Under the pieces are notes generated by a model that was not told the origin of the DNA, ran no database searches, and saw nothing but the letters and a program-made list of their open reading frames with translations. From Stenotrophomonas maltophilia (GTDB taxonomy: Bacteria > Pseudomonadota > Gammaproteobacteria > Xanthomonadales > Xanthomonadaceae): a stretch of DNA of 64,000 nucleotides. This document shows positions 55,417-62,044 of this stretch, one piece after another. The translations under genes were made by a program, and so were the position numbers. The stretch covers positions 1-64,000 of the forward strand of contig NZ_RAVT01000031.1 of the NCBI RefSeq assembly GCF_013464915.1, given 5' to 3'. How positions within the stretch are numbered: position 1 is the stretch's first letter; each line of letters opens with the position of its first letter.

Positions 55417-56406
55417 TTACAACCGCACCAGCAGGTTCTTGGCGATCAGCCCGTGCAGCTTGCCGATGCCGCGTGCCAGGTGCATCGTCAGCAGCAGCAG
55501 AAGCGCTCCCGCCGCGGCGACCGCGATCGCCACCAGCGGCGAGGCCGCCATCGGCAGTACATTCACGCCATCGACGTACACGCCCGGAATCTCGCCGCTG
55601 AAGATCGCCGCGACCGGCGCCCAGATCAGGCCCAGCGACAGCGACAGCAGCGTCACCGCGATGGTGAAGTAGATGACGCCCAACGGCAGCATCAGCACGA
55701 AGTAAAGCAGCGTCAGCCAGGTGCGGCCGTCGATGAACATGTCGCCGATGCGCTGCAGCCATGTGCGGCTGCGGTCGGTGTAACGCGGACGCCGCGGCAT
55801 GCGCTCGCCCAGCAGCGCTTCCACCAGCCGCCCTTCCAGCAACGCCAGCCCGCGCACCGAGCCGAAGAACAGCACGGTCAGCGGGATGCCGATGATCAGG
55901 ATCAGCAGGCCCAGCGACAGCGACAGGCCGGTCACCACCCAGGTGAAGAAGAAGATGCCGGTGGCCAGCGACAGCAGCATGTAGAACAGCGCGCCATAGG
56001 TGTGCGGATCAGCCACCACGCCGAAAAAGCGGGCCAGCAGCGAGCGCTGTACCGGCGCCGGTGGCGGCGCGGCCGGCTCGACACCACTGGCTTCGGCCGC
56101 CGCACGCAGCACCGGCGCGGTATCCGCACGCGGCGTACGCAGCGCGCGGTTTACCGTCACTTCGGTCTCGCGGTAGATCTCGGCCACTTCGTCCGGCGCG
56201 CCGTAGCTGCCGGCAACGTCGGCGATCACCTCGGCCTCGCTGCGGCCCGGCTGCGCCGCCAGTTCCGAGCGCAGGTATTCCTCGGCGTCGTACAGCGCGT
56301 CCTGCACCATCGCCGGGTCGGCGCCTTCCAGCGCCGCGCGCAGTTGCGCCAGATACTGCGGGATGGTGGTCGGCAGGGCTCGGCCTGCCAGGCTCGGGTC
56401 GTTCAT
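55417..56406 (-). CDS. HAAS/DUF1700 and sensor-domain membrane protein
   Basis: 329 residues from ATG 56406 (GAGGGGG upstream, ATGA overlap with the padR-type gene). The N-terminal about 85 residues form a HAAS-like helical domain (IPQYLAQLRAALEGADPAMVQDALYDAEEYLRSELA). The rest has about four to six membrane segments with the pattern of the Sensor family (GIFFFTWVVTGLSLSLGLLILIIGIPL repeated as GVIYFTIAVTLLSLSLGLIWAPVAAIF). HAAS proteins paired with PadR regulators are thought to form signal modules; the signal is unknown. Confidence 0.78.
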   Translation of the reverse strand: MNDPSLAGRALPTTIPQYLAQLRAALEGADPAMVQDALYDAEEYLRSELAAQPGRSEAEVIADVAGSYGAPDEVAEIYRETEVTVNRALRTPRADTAPVLRAAAEASGVEPAAPPPAPVQRSLLARFFGVVADPHTYGALFYMLLSLATGIFFFTWVVTGLSLSLGLLILIIGIPLTVLFFGSVRGLALLEGRLVEALLGERMPRRPRYTDRSRTWLQRIGDMFIDGRTWLTLLYFVLMLPLGVIYFTIAVTLLSLSLGLIWAPVAAIFSGEIPGVYVDGVNVLPMAASPLVAIAVAAAGALLLLLTMHLARGIGKLHGLIAKNLLVRL

Positions 56407-56768
56407 TGTGGTACCCCCTCCAACACGGAATCGACGGAATCGCGGGTGGCCTGCCAGGCCTGGCGCCACTGCGCCAGCACTTCACGGCCACGTTCATTGA
56501 TGCGGTAGTAGCGCCGCGGCGGGCCGCTGCTGGACGGCTCCACGTGGCTTTCCAGCAGGCCGGCGCCCTCCAGGTTGCGCAGCACCGGGTAAAGCGCGCT
56601 CTGCTTGCCGCTCAGCACGCCCTCGCCCACCCGCTCCAGCTCCTTGGCGATCAGATACCCGTACAGCGGCTCGCCGGCCCGGGCCAGCACCGCCAGCAGG
56701 GCCAGCGACACCGTCCCGGCGCTGAGCTCCTTCTGGAACTTCTTCAGCTGGACATCGTCCTCGGACAT
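56403..56768 (-). CDS. PadR-family transcriptional regulator
   Basis: 121 residues. Winged-helix repressor with GTVSLALLAVLARAGEPLYGYLIAKELE and the recognition part LSGKQSALYPVLRNLEGAGLLESHVEPSSSGPPRRYYRINERGREVL, the typical PadR wing (PRRYYRI). First gene of a two-gene operon with the membrane HAAS-sensor protein, with which it overlaps by 4 nt. It probably controls its own operon; an imperfect repeat was not found by eye. Confidence 0.88.
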   Translation of the reverse strand: MSEDDVQLKKFQKELSAGTVSLALLAVLARAGEPLYGYLIAKELERVGEGVLSGKQSALYPVLRNLEGAGLLESHVEPSSSGPPRRYYRINERGREVLAQWRQAWQATRDSVDSVLEGVPQ

Positions 56769-56904
56769 GACCGGCCCTCCACTACGTTGAAGTCCACAGT
56801 AGTGCGAAGTTCGGTATAGCGAATGTGTCGTTAGTCATCGTGCCGGTTGGCGTGGCCGGGCCGCTCACGCAGAATCGAAGCCTCGTTCATGTTCCGGGGT
56901 TCCC

Positions 56905-57807
56905 ATGCCGCACCGTCGTCGCCTTGCCCTGACCGCCCTCGCCCTGTCCTGCCTGCTGCCCGTCCTGGCCGGCGCGGCCACGCCCTACCGCAGCCCGCAG
57001 CAGATCCTCGATGCGTCAGCGGCCAGCGACTGGCGCACCCCGGACCCGGCCAACCTGCTTTACATGGACCTGCCGGCCGGGCGGGTGATCATCGAGCTGG
57101 CACCGCAGTTCGCTCCGCGCCATGTCGGCAATATCCAGACCTTCGCCCACGAGCACTTCTGGGACGGCACCAGCATCTACCGCTCACAGGACAACTTCGT
57201 GGTGCAGTTCGGCGATGCCGACGCCGATGACGCGGCCAAGGCCAAGCCGTTCGGCAGCGCCGAGCGCAAGCTGCCGGCCGAGTTCGAACGTGCCAGCACC
57301 GGACTGAAGGTGAGCGTGCTGCCGGACCGCGATGGCTGGGCGGCGCAGACCGGATTCGTCGACGGTTTCCCGGTCGGCCAGGACCCGCAGGCCGGCAAGG
57401 CCTGGCTGGCGCATTGCTACGGCATGCTCGGTGCTGGCCGCAGCAACGAGGAAGACAGCAGCATCGGCGCCGAACTCTATGTGGTGACCGGTCAGTCGCC
57501 GCGCCAGCTGGACCGCAACATCACCCTGGTTGGTCGCGTGCTGAAGGGCATGGAACTGCTCAGCGCGATCCCGCGTGGGCCGGCGCCGATGGGCTTCTAC
57601 ACCGACCCGAAGCTGCGTACGCCGATCGTGTCGATCCGCCGTGCCAGCGACGTGCCGGTGGCCGAGCGCACGCCGATCCAGGTGCTGCGTACCGATTCGA
57701 AGACCTTCGCCGATACGGTGGAGGCGCGTCGCAATCGCGTGGACGATTTCTACAAGCGCCCGGCGGGGCATATCGATCTGTGCAATGTTCCGGTGCCGGT
57801 GCGGTGA
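56905..57807 (+). CDS. Periplasmic cyclophilin-type peptidyl-prolyl isomerase
   Basis: 300 residues. Signal peptide ends LAGAA. The cyclophilin core is recognisable: [55 protein letters not shown] (the FHR-like segment reads IYRS instead of FHRV, so activity is uncertain), [16 protein letters not shown] and [31 protein letters not shown]-terminal extension of about 60 residues ([20 protein letters not shown] onward) exceeds PpiA. It is expected to assist folding of periplasmic or outer-membrane proteins. Confidence 0.85.
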   Translation: MPHRRRLALTALALSCLLPVLAGAATPYRSPQQILDASAASDWRTPDPANLLYMDLPAGRVIIELAPQFAPRHVGNIQTFAHEHFWDGTSIYRSQDNFVVQFGDADADDAAKAKPFGSAERKLPAEFERASTGLKVSVLPDRDGWAAQTGFVDGFPVGQDPQAGKAWLAHCYGMLGAGRSNEEDSSIGAELYVVTGQSPRQLDRNITLVGRVLKGMELLSAIPRGPAPMGFYTDPKLRTPIVSIRRASDVPVAERTPIQVLRTDSKTFADTVEARRNRVDDFYKRPAGHIDLCNVPVPVR

Positions 57808-57855
57808 TGGTTTCCGCACGTTACGCGTGCTGAAGGCGCTTCACTGTTCAGGGGC

Positions 57856-58067
57856 GTCACTTTTCTTTTCGCGCGAAAAGAAAAGTAACCAAAAGAAACG
57901 CGCCGCCAGGTCGCGAGCCGCCGTGCTTCGCACGTCGGTCCCCTGCGCTTCTCGGTGAATCAGGGGACGGTGCGAGGAAGTCAGCCGACTAGCAGTCGGC
58001 TCTACAGGACATCGGCACCTCTTCGCCCCTGATTCCCCTGCGATGCTCGGCTCACTCAAGGCGGACC
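57856..58067 (-). repeat. Structured repeat element, copy A
   Basis: Minus-strand sense. Outer stem GAATCAGGGG/CCCCTGATTC (58035-58026 with 57966-57957), inner stem GGTGC/GCACC (58019-58015 with 57973-57969), third hairpin CGTGC-GAA-GCACG (57934-57922), final hairpin GTTACTTTTCTTTTC/GAAAAGAAAAGTGAC (57889-57856). The conserved loop seen in copies B and C is here replaced by a complete SMAG unit (57982-58005). Confidence 0.7.
57982..58005 (-). repeat. SMAG unit inside structured element copy A
   Basis: Minus strand GTAGAGCCGACTGCTAGTCGG sits exactly where copies B and C carry the loop TGTCTGAGCGCAGCGAGTT. It looks like a SMAG insertion into the element. Confidence 0.75.
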
Positions 58068-58102
58068 CAAGGTCAAGAGCCACAGCTGCACGACGATGCA
58101 TG

Positions 58103-58130
58103 GTAGTGCCGGGCCGGGCCGGGCCCGGCG
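58103..58130 (+). repeat. SMAG-like palindrome at the centre of the 557-bp inverted repeat
   Basis: GTAGTGCCGGGCC, GGGCC, GGGCCCGGC. The GTAG head and mirror-image CCGGGC blocks fit a SMAG variant. Confidence 0.5.
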
Positions 58131-58160
58131 AGCGAAGCGACCGCTTCTGCCTTTGATCTT

Positions 58161-58350
58161 GGATCCGCCTTGAGCGAGCCGAGCACCGCAGGTCCGGCGA
58201 GGGCGAAGAGGCGCGGGTGTCTGAGCGCAGCGAGTTCCCGCGCCGTCCCTCGACGGGCCGAGGAGCGCAGGGCACCGGTGCGCAGCACCGGCTCGCGGCC
58301 GGCGGAACGTTTCTTTTGGTTACTTTTCTTTGCGTACAAAGAAAAGTAAC
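58161..58350 (+). repeat. Structured repeat element, copy B
   Basis: Plus sense. Outer stem CCGGCGAGGG (58194) with CCCTCGACGG (to 58256), one mismatch; inner stem GGCGCGGG (58210-58217) with CCCGCGCC (58237-58244); 19-nt loop TGTCTGAGCGCAGCGAGTT identical to copy C; then the hairpin CCGGTG/CACCGG; final hairpin GTTACTTTTCTTT/AAAGAAAAGTAAC (58319-58350). Outer and inner stem sequences both differ from copy C but still pair. Confidence 0.7.
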
Positions 58351-58404
58351 GCCCATGAACAGTGAAGCACCTTCAGCACGCGCAACGCGCAAAACGCCAA
58401 TTCC

Positions 58405-59277
58405 TCAGCCCTTCTGACTCACCGCCACGCTACCCAGAATCAGCACACCGGCAATCAGCATCTGCACCGTCACCGCCTCACCCAGGAACAACCACGCAAA
58501 CGCCGCGCCGAACAGCGGAATCAGGTAGGTCACCGTCGACGCGCGCGACGGGCCGATACGCCCGATCAGGCGATAGAACATCAGGAACGCCAGCCCGGTG
58601 CAGGCTACGCCCAAGGCGATCGCCGCGCCCCAGGCCTTCAGCGGAATCGCCGCCTGAGGCCAGTGGCTGACCGCCATCGGCAGCATCCAAAGCGAGGCAC
58701 ACGACAGCGTGGCTGCCGCAGCCGCCGCCGACGGCAGGCCGGTCATGTGCCGCTTCACCAGGTTCACTCCCAGGCCATACAGCAACGACGCTGCAGCGCC
58801 TGCGATCACCGCGGTACCGATGCTCAGGCCGGAAACCTTGGCCGTGGCCAGCACCACCACGCCAGCGAAGCCGACCAGCAGTGCGCCGGCACGACGCATG
58901 CCGATCTTCTCGCCGAAGAACAGGAAGGCGATCAGCGCGGCGAACAGCACGGTCATCGCATTGCAGATCGCACCGATCGCGGCCGGCGCCTGCTCGGCGG
59001 CATAGGCAAACAGCACGAACGGCAGCGCCGAGTTGATCAGGCCGATCGGCGCCAGCCACAGCCAGCGCCGCGGCGGGAACTGCGCCCGCGCGCGCCACAG
59101 GAACGGCAGCAGCACCAGCGCGCCCAGCACCAGCCGCACCTCGACCAGCGCGAACGGGCCGAACGACGGCACCGCCACGCGCATGAACAGGAACGAGCAG
59201 CCCCAGATGGCGCCCAACAGAGTCAACTCCAGCGGTGTGCGCCAGTCGCGCTCGGCCGCCTGTGGGACCGCATTCAT
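58405..59277 (-). CDS. EamA-family (DMT) membrane transporter
   Basis: 290 residues from ATG 59277 (GGAGG upstream); an upstream in-frame ATG would overlap the LysR promoter. Ten predicted membrane helices with two EamA repeats: LLGAIWGCSFLFMRVAVPSFGPFALVEVR and LLYGLGVNLVKRHMTGLPSAAAAAATL ... GLAFLMFYRLIGRIGPSRASTVTYLIPLFGAAFAWLFLGE. Drug/metabolite transporters of this family often export amino acids or metabolites. It is divergent from a LysR-type gene, which probably regulates it. The substrate is unknown. Confidence 0.87.
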   Translation of the reverse strand: MNAVPQAAERDWRTPLELTLLGAIWGCSFLFMRVAVPSFGPFALVEVRLVLGALVLLPFLWRARAQFPPRRWLWLAPIGLINSALPFVLFAYAAEQAPAAIGAICNAMTVLFAALIAFLFFGEKIGMRRAGALLVGFAGVVVLATAKVSGLSIGTAVIAGAAASLLYGLGVNLVKRHMTGLPSAAAAAATLSCASLWMLPMAVSHWPQAAIPLKAWGAAIALGVACTGLAFLMFYRLIGRIGPSRASTVTYLIPLFGAAFAWLFLGEAVTVQMLIAGVLILGSVAVSQKG

Positions 59278-59380
59278 GCCCTGCCTCCGTCCATCGTCTG
59301 TTCCTCGCCAAGGCAGACAGGATCGGGCGCAGACGCCCGCCGCACAAGCGCGTAGTATCGCTGCCAGCCACAAATATGGT

Positions 59381-59391
59381 TTGAGGCTCAA
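59381..59391. promoter_or_regulatory. LysR-type operator candidate
   Basis: TTGAG-G-CTCAA, a perfect 11-bp palindrome ending one base before the LysR start codon at 59393, in the 115-bp divergent promoter region. The T-N9-A form fits loosely with LysR recognition (T-N11-A). Confidence 0.4.
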
Positions 59392-59392
59392 C

Positions 59393-60337
59393 ATGCAGCT
59401 ACGCCCTTCCCTGCTCCCCGCGCTGGCCGTGTTCGCGGTTGCCGCGCGTCACCAGAATTTCGCCCAGGCCGCGCAGGAACTGCACCTGACCGCCAGCGCG
59501 GTCAGCCACCATGTGCGCCGGCTGGAAGAGGTGCTGGAAACCCGGCTGTTCCTGCGCCACGCCCGCGGCGTGCGTCTGACTGCCGAGGGCCGGCAGCTGG
59601 CCGACGCCGCCAGCGCCGCCTTCTCCGATGTCGCGGCCGTCGCCCATCACCTGCAGCCGGATGCGGACAGCGTGCCGTTGCGGATCACCACGCTGCGCTC
59701 GCTTTCCTACTGCTGGCTGCTGCCGCGACTGCCACGCTTCACCCAGGCCCATCCGCACATCCGCATCGAGCTGCATACCGGCAGCGGTCTTGACCGCTAC
59801 GACGATAACGGTCCGGAGGTCGGCATCCGTTACGGACTGGGCCAGTGGCCCGGCCTGCACGCGCAGCATCTGATGGACGACTATCTGTTCCCGGTGGCCT
59901 CACCCGCACTGGCCGGCGTCGAAACCCTGGACGACCCGGCGCGCATCGCCGAGCTGCCGCTGCTGACCGACCTGTCGCCGCAGGGGTGGCGCGACTGGTT
60001 CCGCCATGCCGGCGTGCGCCCGCCCTCACCGCTGCCACCGATGCACACCTTTGCCGACAGTACCGATGCGATGCGCGCGGCGGTGTATGGCATGGGCGCG
60101 GTGCTGGCACGCACCCACGTCGCCCAGCCCTACCTGCAGCGCTATGAAGTGGTGCGCCTGCCCGGCCCTGCGCTGAAGGCCCGTTACGCCTACTACGTGG
60201 TGCATGCCGAAGGGCAGCCGCCGAGCCCTGCGGCACGCCTGTTCATCGACTGGCTGCTGGAGCAGGCGCAGGACGAGCGCACACCGATTCCCGCGCTGCC
60301 GGGCAGTCTGTTGGGGCGCCCGGCCACGCGCGGCTGA
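59393..60337 (+). CDS. LysR-family transcriptional regulator (GcvA-like)
   Basis: 314 residues. N-terminal helix-turn-helix: LPALAVFAVAARHQNFAQAAQELHLTASAVSHHVRRLEEVLETRLFLRHARGVRLTAEG. The GcvA-type effector domain has LRITTLRSLSYCWLLPRLPRFTQAHPHIRIELHT and EVGIRYGLGQWPGL. Divergent from the EamA transporter, the usual arrangement when a LysR protein activates the neighbouring exporter in response to its substrate. An alternative is that it controls more distant genes, as GcvA does. Confidence 0.9.
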   Translation: MQLRPSLLPALAVFAVAARHQNFAQAAQELHLTASAVSHHVRRLEEVLETRLFLRHARGVRLTAEGRQLADAASAAFSDVAAVAHHLQPDADSVPLRITTLRSLSYCWLLPRLPRFTQAHPHIRIELHTGSGLDRYDDNGPEVGIRYGLGQWPGLHAQHLMDDYLFPVASPALAGVETLDDPARIAELPLLTDLSPQGWRDWFRHAGVRPPSPLPPMHTFADSTDAMRAAVYGMGAVLARTHVAQPYLQRYEVVRLPGPALKARYAYYVVHAEGQPPSPAARLFIDWLLEQAQDERTPIPALPGSLLGRPATRG

Positions 60338-60406
60338 CTGCGCCCTCACCCGCTCTTTGCTTCGTGCTGGCTAGGCTGCAGTCGAACCCTTCCACGTGCC
60401 CCTGAC

Positions 60407-60700
60407 ATGAGCCTGCTGCGACTGCGCATCACCGGAACCGAAGACGACGCCCGCGCCATCAGCGATCTGCTGCTCGGCCTGGAGGGCATCGAGCATGTCG
60501 AGGAAACCGACGACCTGATGCCGCACATGGACGACGACGACTCCAGTTCGGCCGGACTGTCCGATGACATCGGTCCGGGCATCCACGAACTGGAAGTGGA
60601 AGTCGGCAACGAAAGCACCGCGCAGAAGGTACGCGATGCGGTGCAGGAACTGGCACTGGAACTCGATGTGTTCATCGAGTACGAGACCGACGAGGGGTGA
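60407..60700 (+). CDS. Small acidic protein of unknown function
   Basis: 97 residues, very acidic (a run MPHMDDDDSSS in the middle, and ELEVEVGNES). The N-terminus LLRLRITGTEDDARAISDLLLGLEGIEHVEETDD and the C-terminal AQKVRDAVQELALELDVFIEYETDEG look like two beta-alpha-beta halves of a ferredoxin-like fold, joined by the acidic loop. No signal peptide. I do not recognise a name. The codon use is normal for the region and the frame is compact, so it is probably real. The ribosome site is weak. Confidence 0.65.
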   Translation: MSLLRLRITGTEDDARAISDLLLGLEGIEHVEETDDLMPHMDDDDSSSAGLSDDIGPGIHELEVEVGNESTAQKVRDAVQELALELDVFIEYETDEG

Positions 60701-60703
60701 GCT

Positions 60704-60769
60704 TCGCCGGGCATGGCCCGGCGCTGCCTTCCACCTGTCCGGTAGCGCCGGTCGACGACCGGCCGGCGC
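60704..60769. repeat. SMAG-type palindromes after the small acidic gene
   Basis: GCCGGGCATGGCCCGGCGCTGCC (60706 onward; CTAC end altered to CTGC) and GTAGCGCCGGTC/GACCGGCCGGCGC (from 60742) lie between the convergent genes ending at 60700 and 60779. Confidence 0.55.
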
Positions 60770-60778
60770 ATCGTTCGA

Positions 60779-61558
60779 TCAGGCCTTGCGACGGCGGCGG
60801 CGCCACCACGCCCGCACACCCCATCCTGCAGTCAACGCCAGTACCGCGACCGGCAGCAATGCGGCCGCCGCACGGATCAGGAACGCGACACTGGTGCTGA
60901 GAATGCTGCCCGATTCGCTCAGTGCTTCGCCGATCTCGCTGCGGCTGCGCTGCCCCGAGGTGGTGCCGAAGTGCATCGTCACCAGCTGGGTATCAATGCG
61001 TCGGCGCTGCTGCGCTGAATCCTTGTTGGCCTGCTCGACGCCCGCCTCGATCTCCGACAGGCGCGTGGTGATCGCCATCAGGTCTTCGATCTTGAGATCC
61101 TTGCGATCCTGGTAGGACAGCAGCCGCGCGTGTTCCTTCTCCAGCCGCGCCTTGGTCAAGGCCGTGTCCGCCACCTGCTGTGCGAGGTCTTCGGCGCGCG
61201 TGCTGCGCGATTGCAGCTTGCCGCCTTCACCCGCCATCGTGATCAGCGGCTCGGTGCCCTTCGGTGCAATGCGGACCTTGACCTCGCCGCTGGGCTGCTC
61301 GCCACTGCGCTGATCAACCTGCAGCACCGCACAATCCCCGAACTTCGCGCTTTGGCAGGCCTGCGCCACCTGCTGGATGCGTGGTGCGATCTGCGCAGCG
61401 TCCAGCTGGATCTGCACGTCATGCTCGTAGGCCAGGAACGCACCTTCCGGCGAAGCGACCGCGGCTTCGGCACCGCCTCCGGCATCGGCCGCGGCGTCGC
61501 CATGCTGTCCGCACGCTGCCAGCGCCAGAAGCAGCACCGGCATCGCCACCCTGCGCAT
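60779..61558 (-). CDS. DUF4349-type lipoprotein
   Basis: 259 residues from ATG 61558; GTG 61570 with GAGG in front is an alternative. Lipobox LAAC with Cys16. Domain order: low-complexity Ala/Gly stretch, an N-terminal beta part (YEHDVQIQLDAAQIAPRIQQVAQAC), then a coiled coil (ALTKARLEKEHARLLSYQDRKDLKIEDLMAITTRLSEIEAGVEQANKD), a short TVTMHFG-type strand (RIDTQLVTMHFG) and a C-terminal membrane helix followed by WWRRRRRKA. This layout matches DUF4349 proteins. The role is unknown; the C-terminal helix anchors it a second time. It follows the GFA-like gene by about 18 nt. Confidence 0.75.
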   Translation of the reverse strand: MRRVAMPVLLLALAACGQHGDAAADAGGGAEAAVASPEGAFLAYEHDVQIQLDAAQIAPRIQQVAQACQSAKFGDCAVLQVDQRSGEQPSGEVKVRIAPKGTEPLITMAGEGGKLQSRSTRAEDLAQQVADTALTKARLEKEHARLLSYQDRKDLKIEDLMAITTRLSEIEAGVEQANKDSAQQRRRIDTQLVTMHFGTTSGQRSRSEIGEALSESGSILSTSVAFLIRAAAALLPVAVLALTAGWGVRAWWRRRRRKA

Positions 61559-61575
61559 CCATGCGCGCACCGGCC

Positions 61576-61932
61576 TCACAGTGCGGCTCCGTCGTAGGAA
61601 ACCACCGCCAACGTGGCCAGGTCCATTGCAGGCACGCAGCGCACGTTCACCGCCACCATCGGCGTACCGCTGCGCGGATCCACCGCCTCGCTGTAGGGCG
61701 CGATGCCGCATTCGCGGCAGTGGTGGTGGTCGATGTGGGCCTTGTTGAAGTGGTAGGTGGCCACGTCCGCCGGATCGGTGCTCAGCTGGAACGCTTCGCG
61801 CGGGGCGAACCACAGCAGGCTGCCGCGGCGGCGGCACATCGAGCAGTTGCAGTCGATGACATCGCTGATCGGCGCCCCGGCCTGTACGGTGAATGCGATC
61901 CTGCCGCAATGGCAGCTTCCCTGGTATTCCAT
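61576..61932 (-). CDS. GFA-family (CENP-V/GFA) zinc protein
   Basis: 118 residues. Zinc-binding cysteines in CHCG (C7, C9), CNCSMCRRRG and HHHCRECG are all present, the signature of the glutathione-dependent formaldehyde-activating enzyme fold. Despite the name most members have no proven activity; the fold is also called Mss4-like. No formaldehyde pathway gene is nearby. First of a probable two-gene leftward operon with the DUF4349-type lipoprotein. Confidence 0.85.
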   Translation of the reverse strand: MEYQGSCHCGRIAFTVQAGAPISDVIDCNCSMCRRRGSLLWFAPREAFQLSTDPADVATYHFNKAHIDHHHCRECGIAPYSEAVDPRSGTPMVAVNVRCVPAMDLATLAVVSYDGAAL

Positions 61933-62044
61933 GTCCTGTGCTCCGCTGGAGGGTCCGTGTCTGCGCCCATGGTAATCCTATGGCACGGGGACAAAGCAGC
62001 CCCGGGGCCCTATGCTCGGGGTTTGACCCTGTACAGGAACGCCG

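Larger units (their letters stand above)
57825..58381. repeat. 557-bp inverted repeat made of two structured elements
   Basis: Flanks GCGTGCTGAAGG (57825-57836) and CCTTCAGCACGC (58370-58381) are exact mirror images. Inside, copies A (minus sense) and B (plus sense) of the structured element face each other tail-out, and their heads (CTCAAGGCGGA / TCCGCCTTGAG) meet near 58060 and 58170. The centre (58081-58144) has a SMAG-like palindrome. No open reading frame is convincing. It fills the gap between the convergent ppi and EamA genes (57808-58404). Confidence 0.75.

Noticed and set aside
57825-58381. Insertion sequence or transposon
   Set aside because: The inverted repeat encloses no transposase frame, and no target-site duplication is visible.
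57830-58390. Small proteins encoded by the structured elements (frames ending FLLVTFLCVQRKVT)
   Set aside because: The frames are not kept between the three copies and differences in stems are compensatory at base level, which favours RNA.
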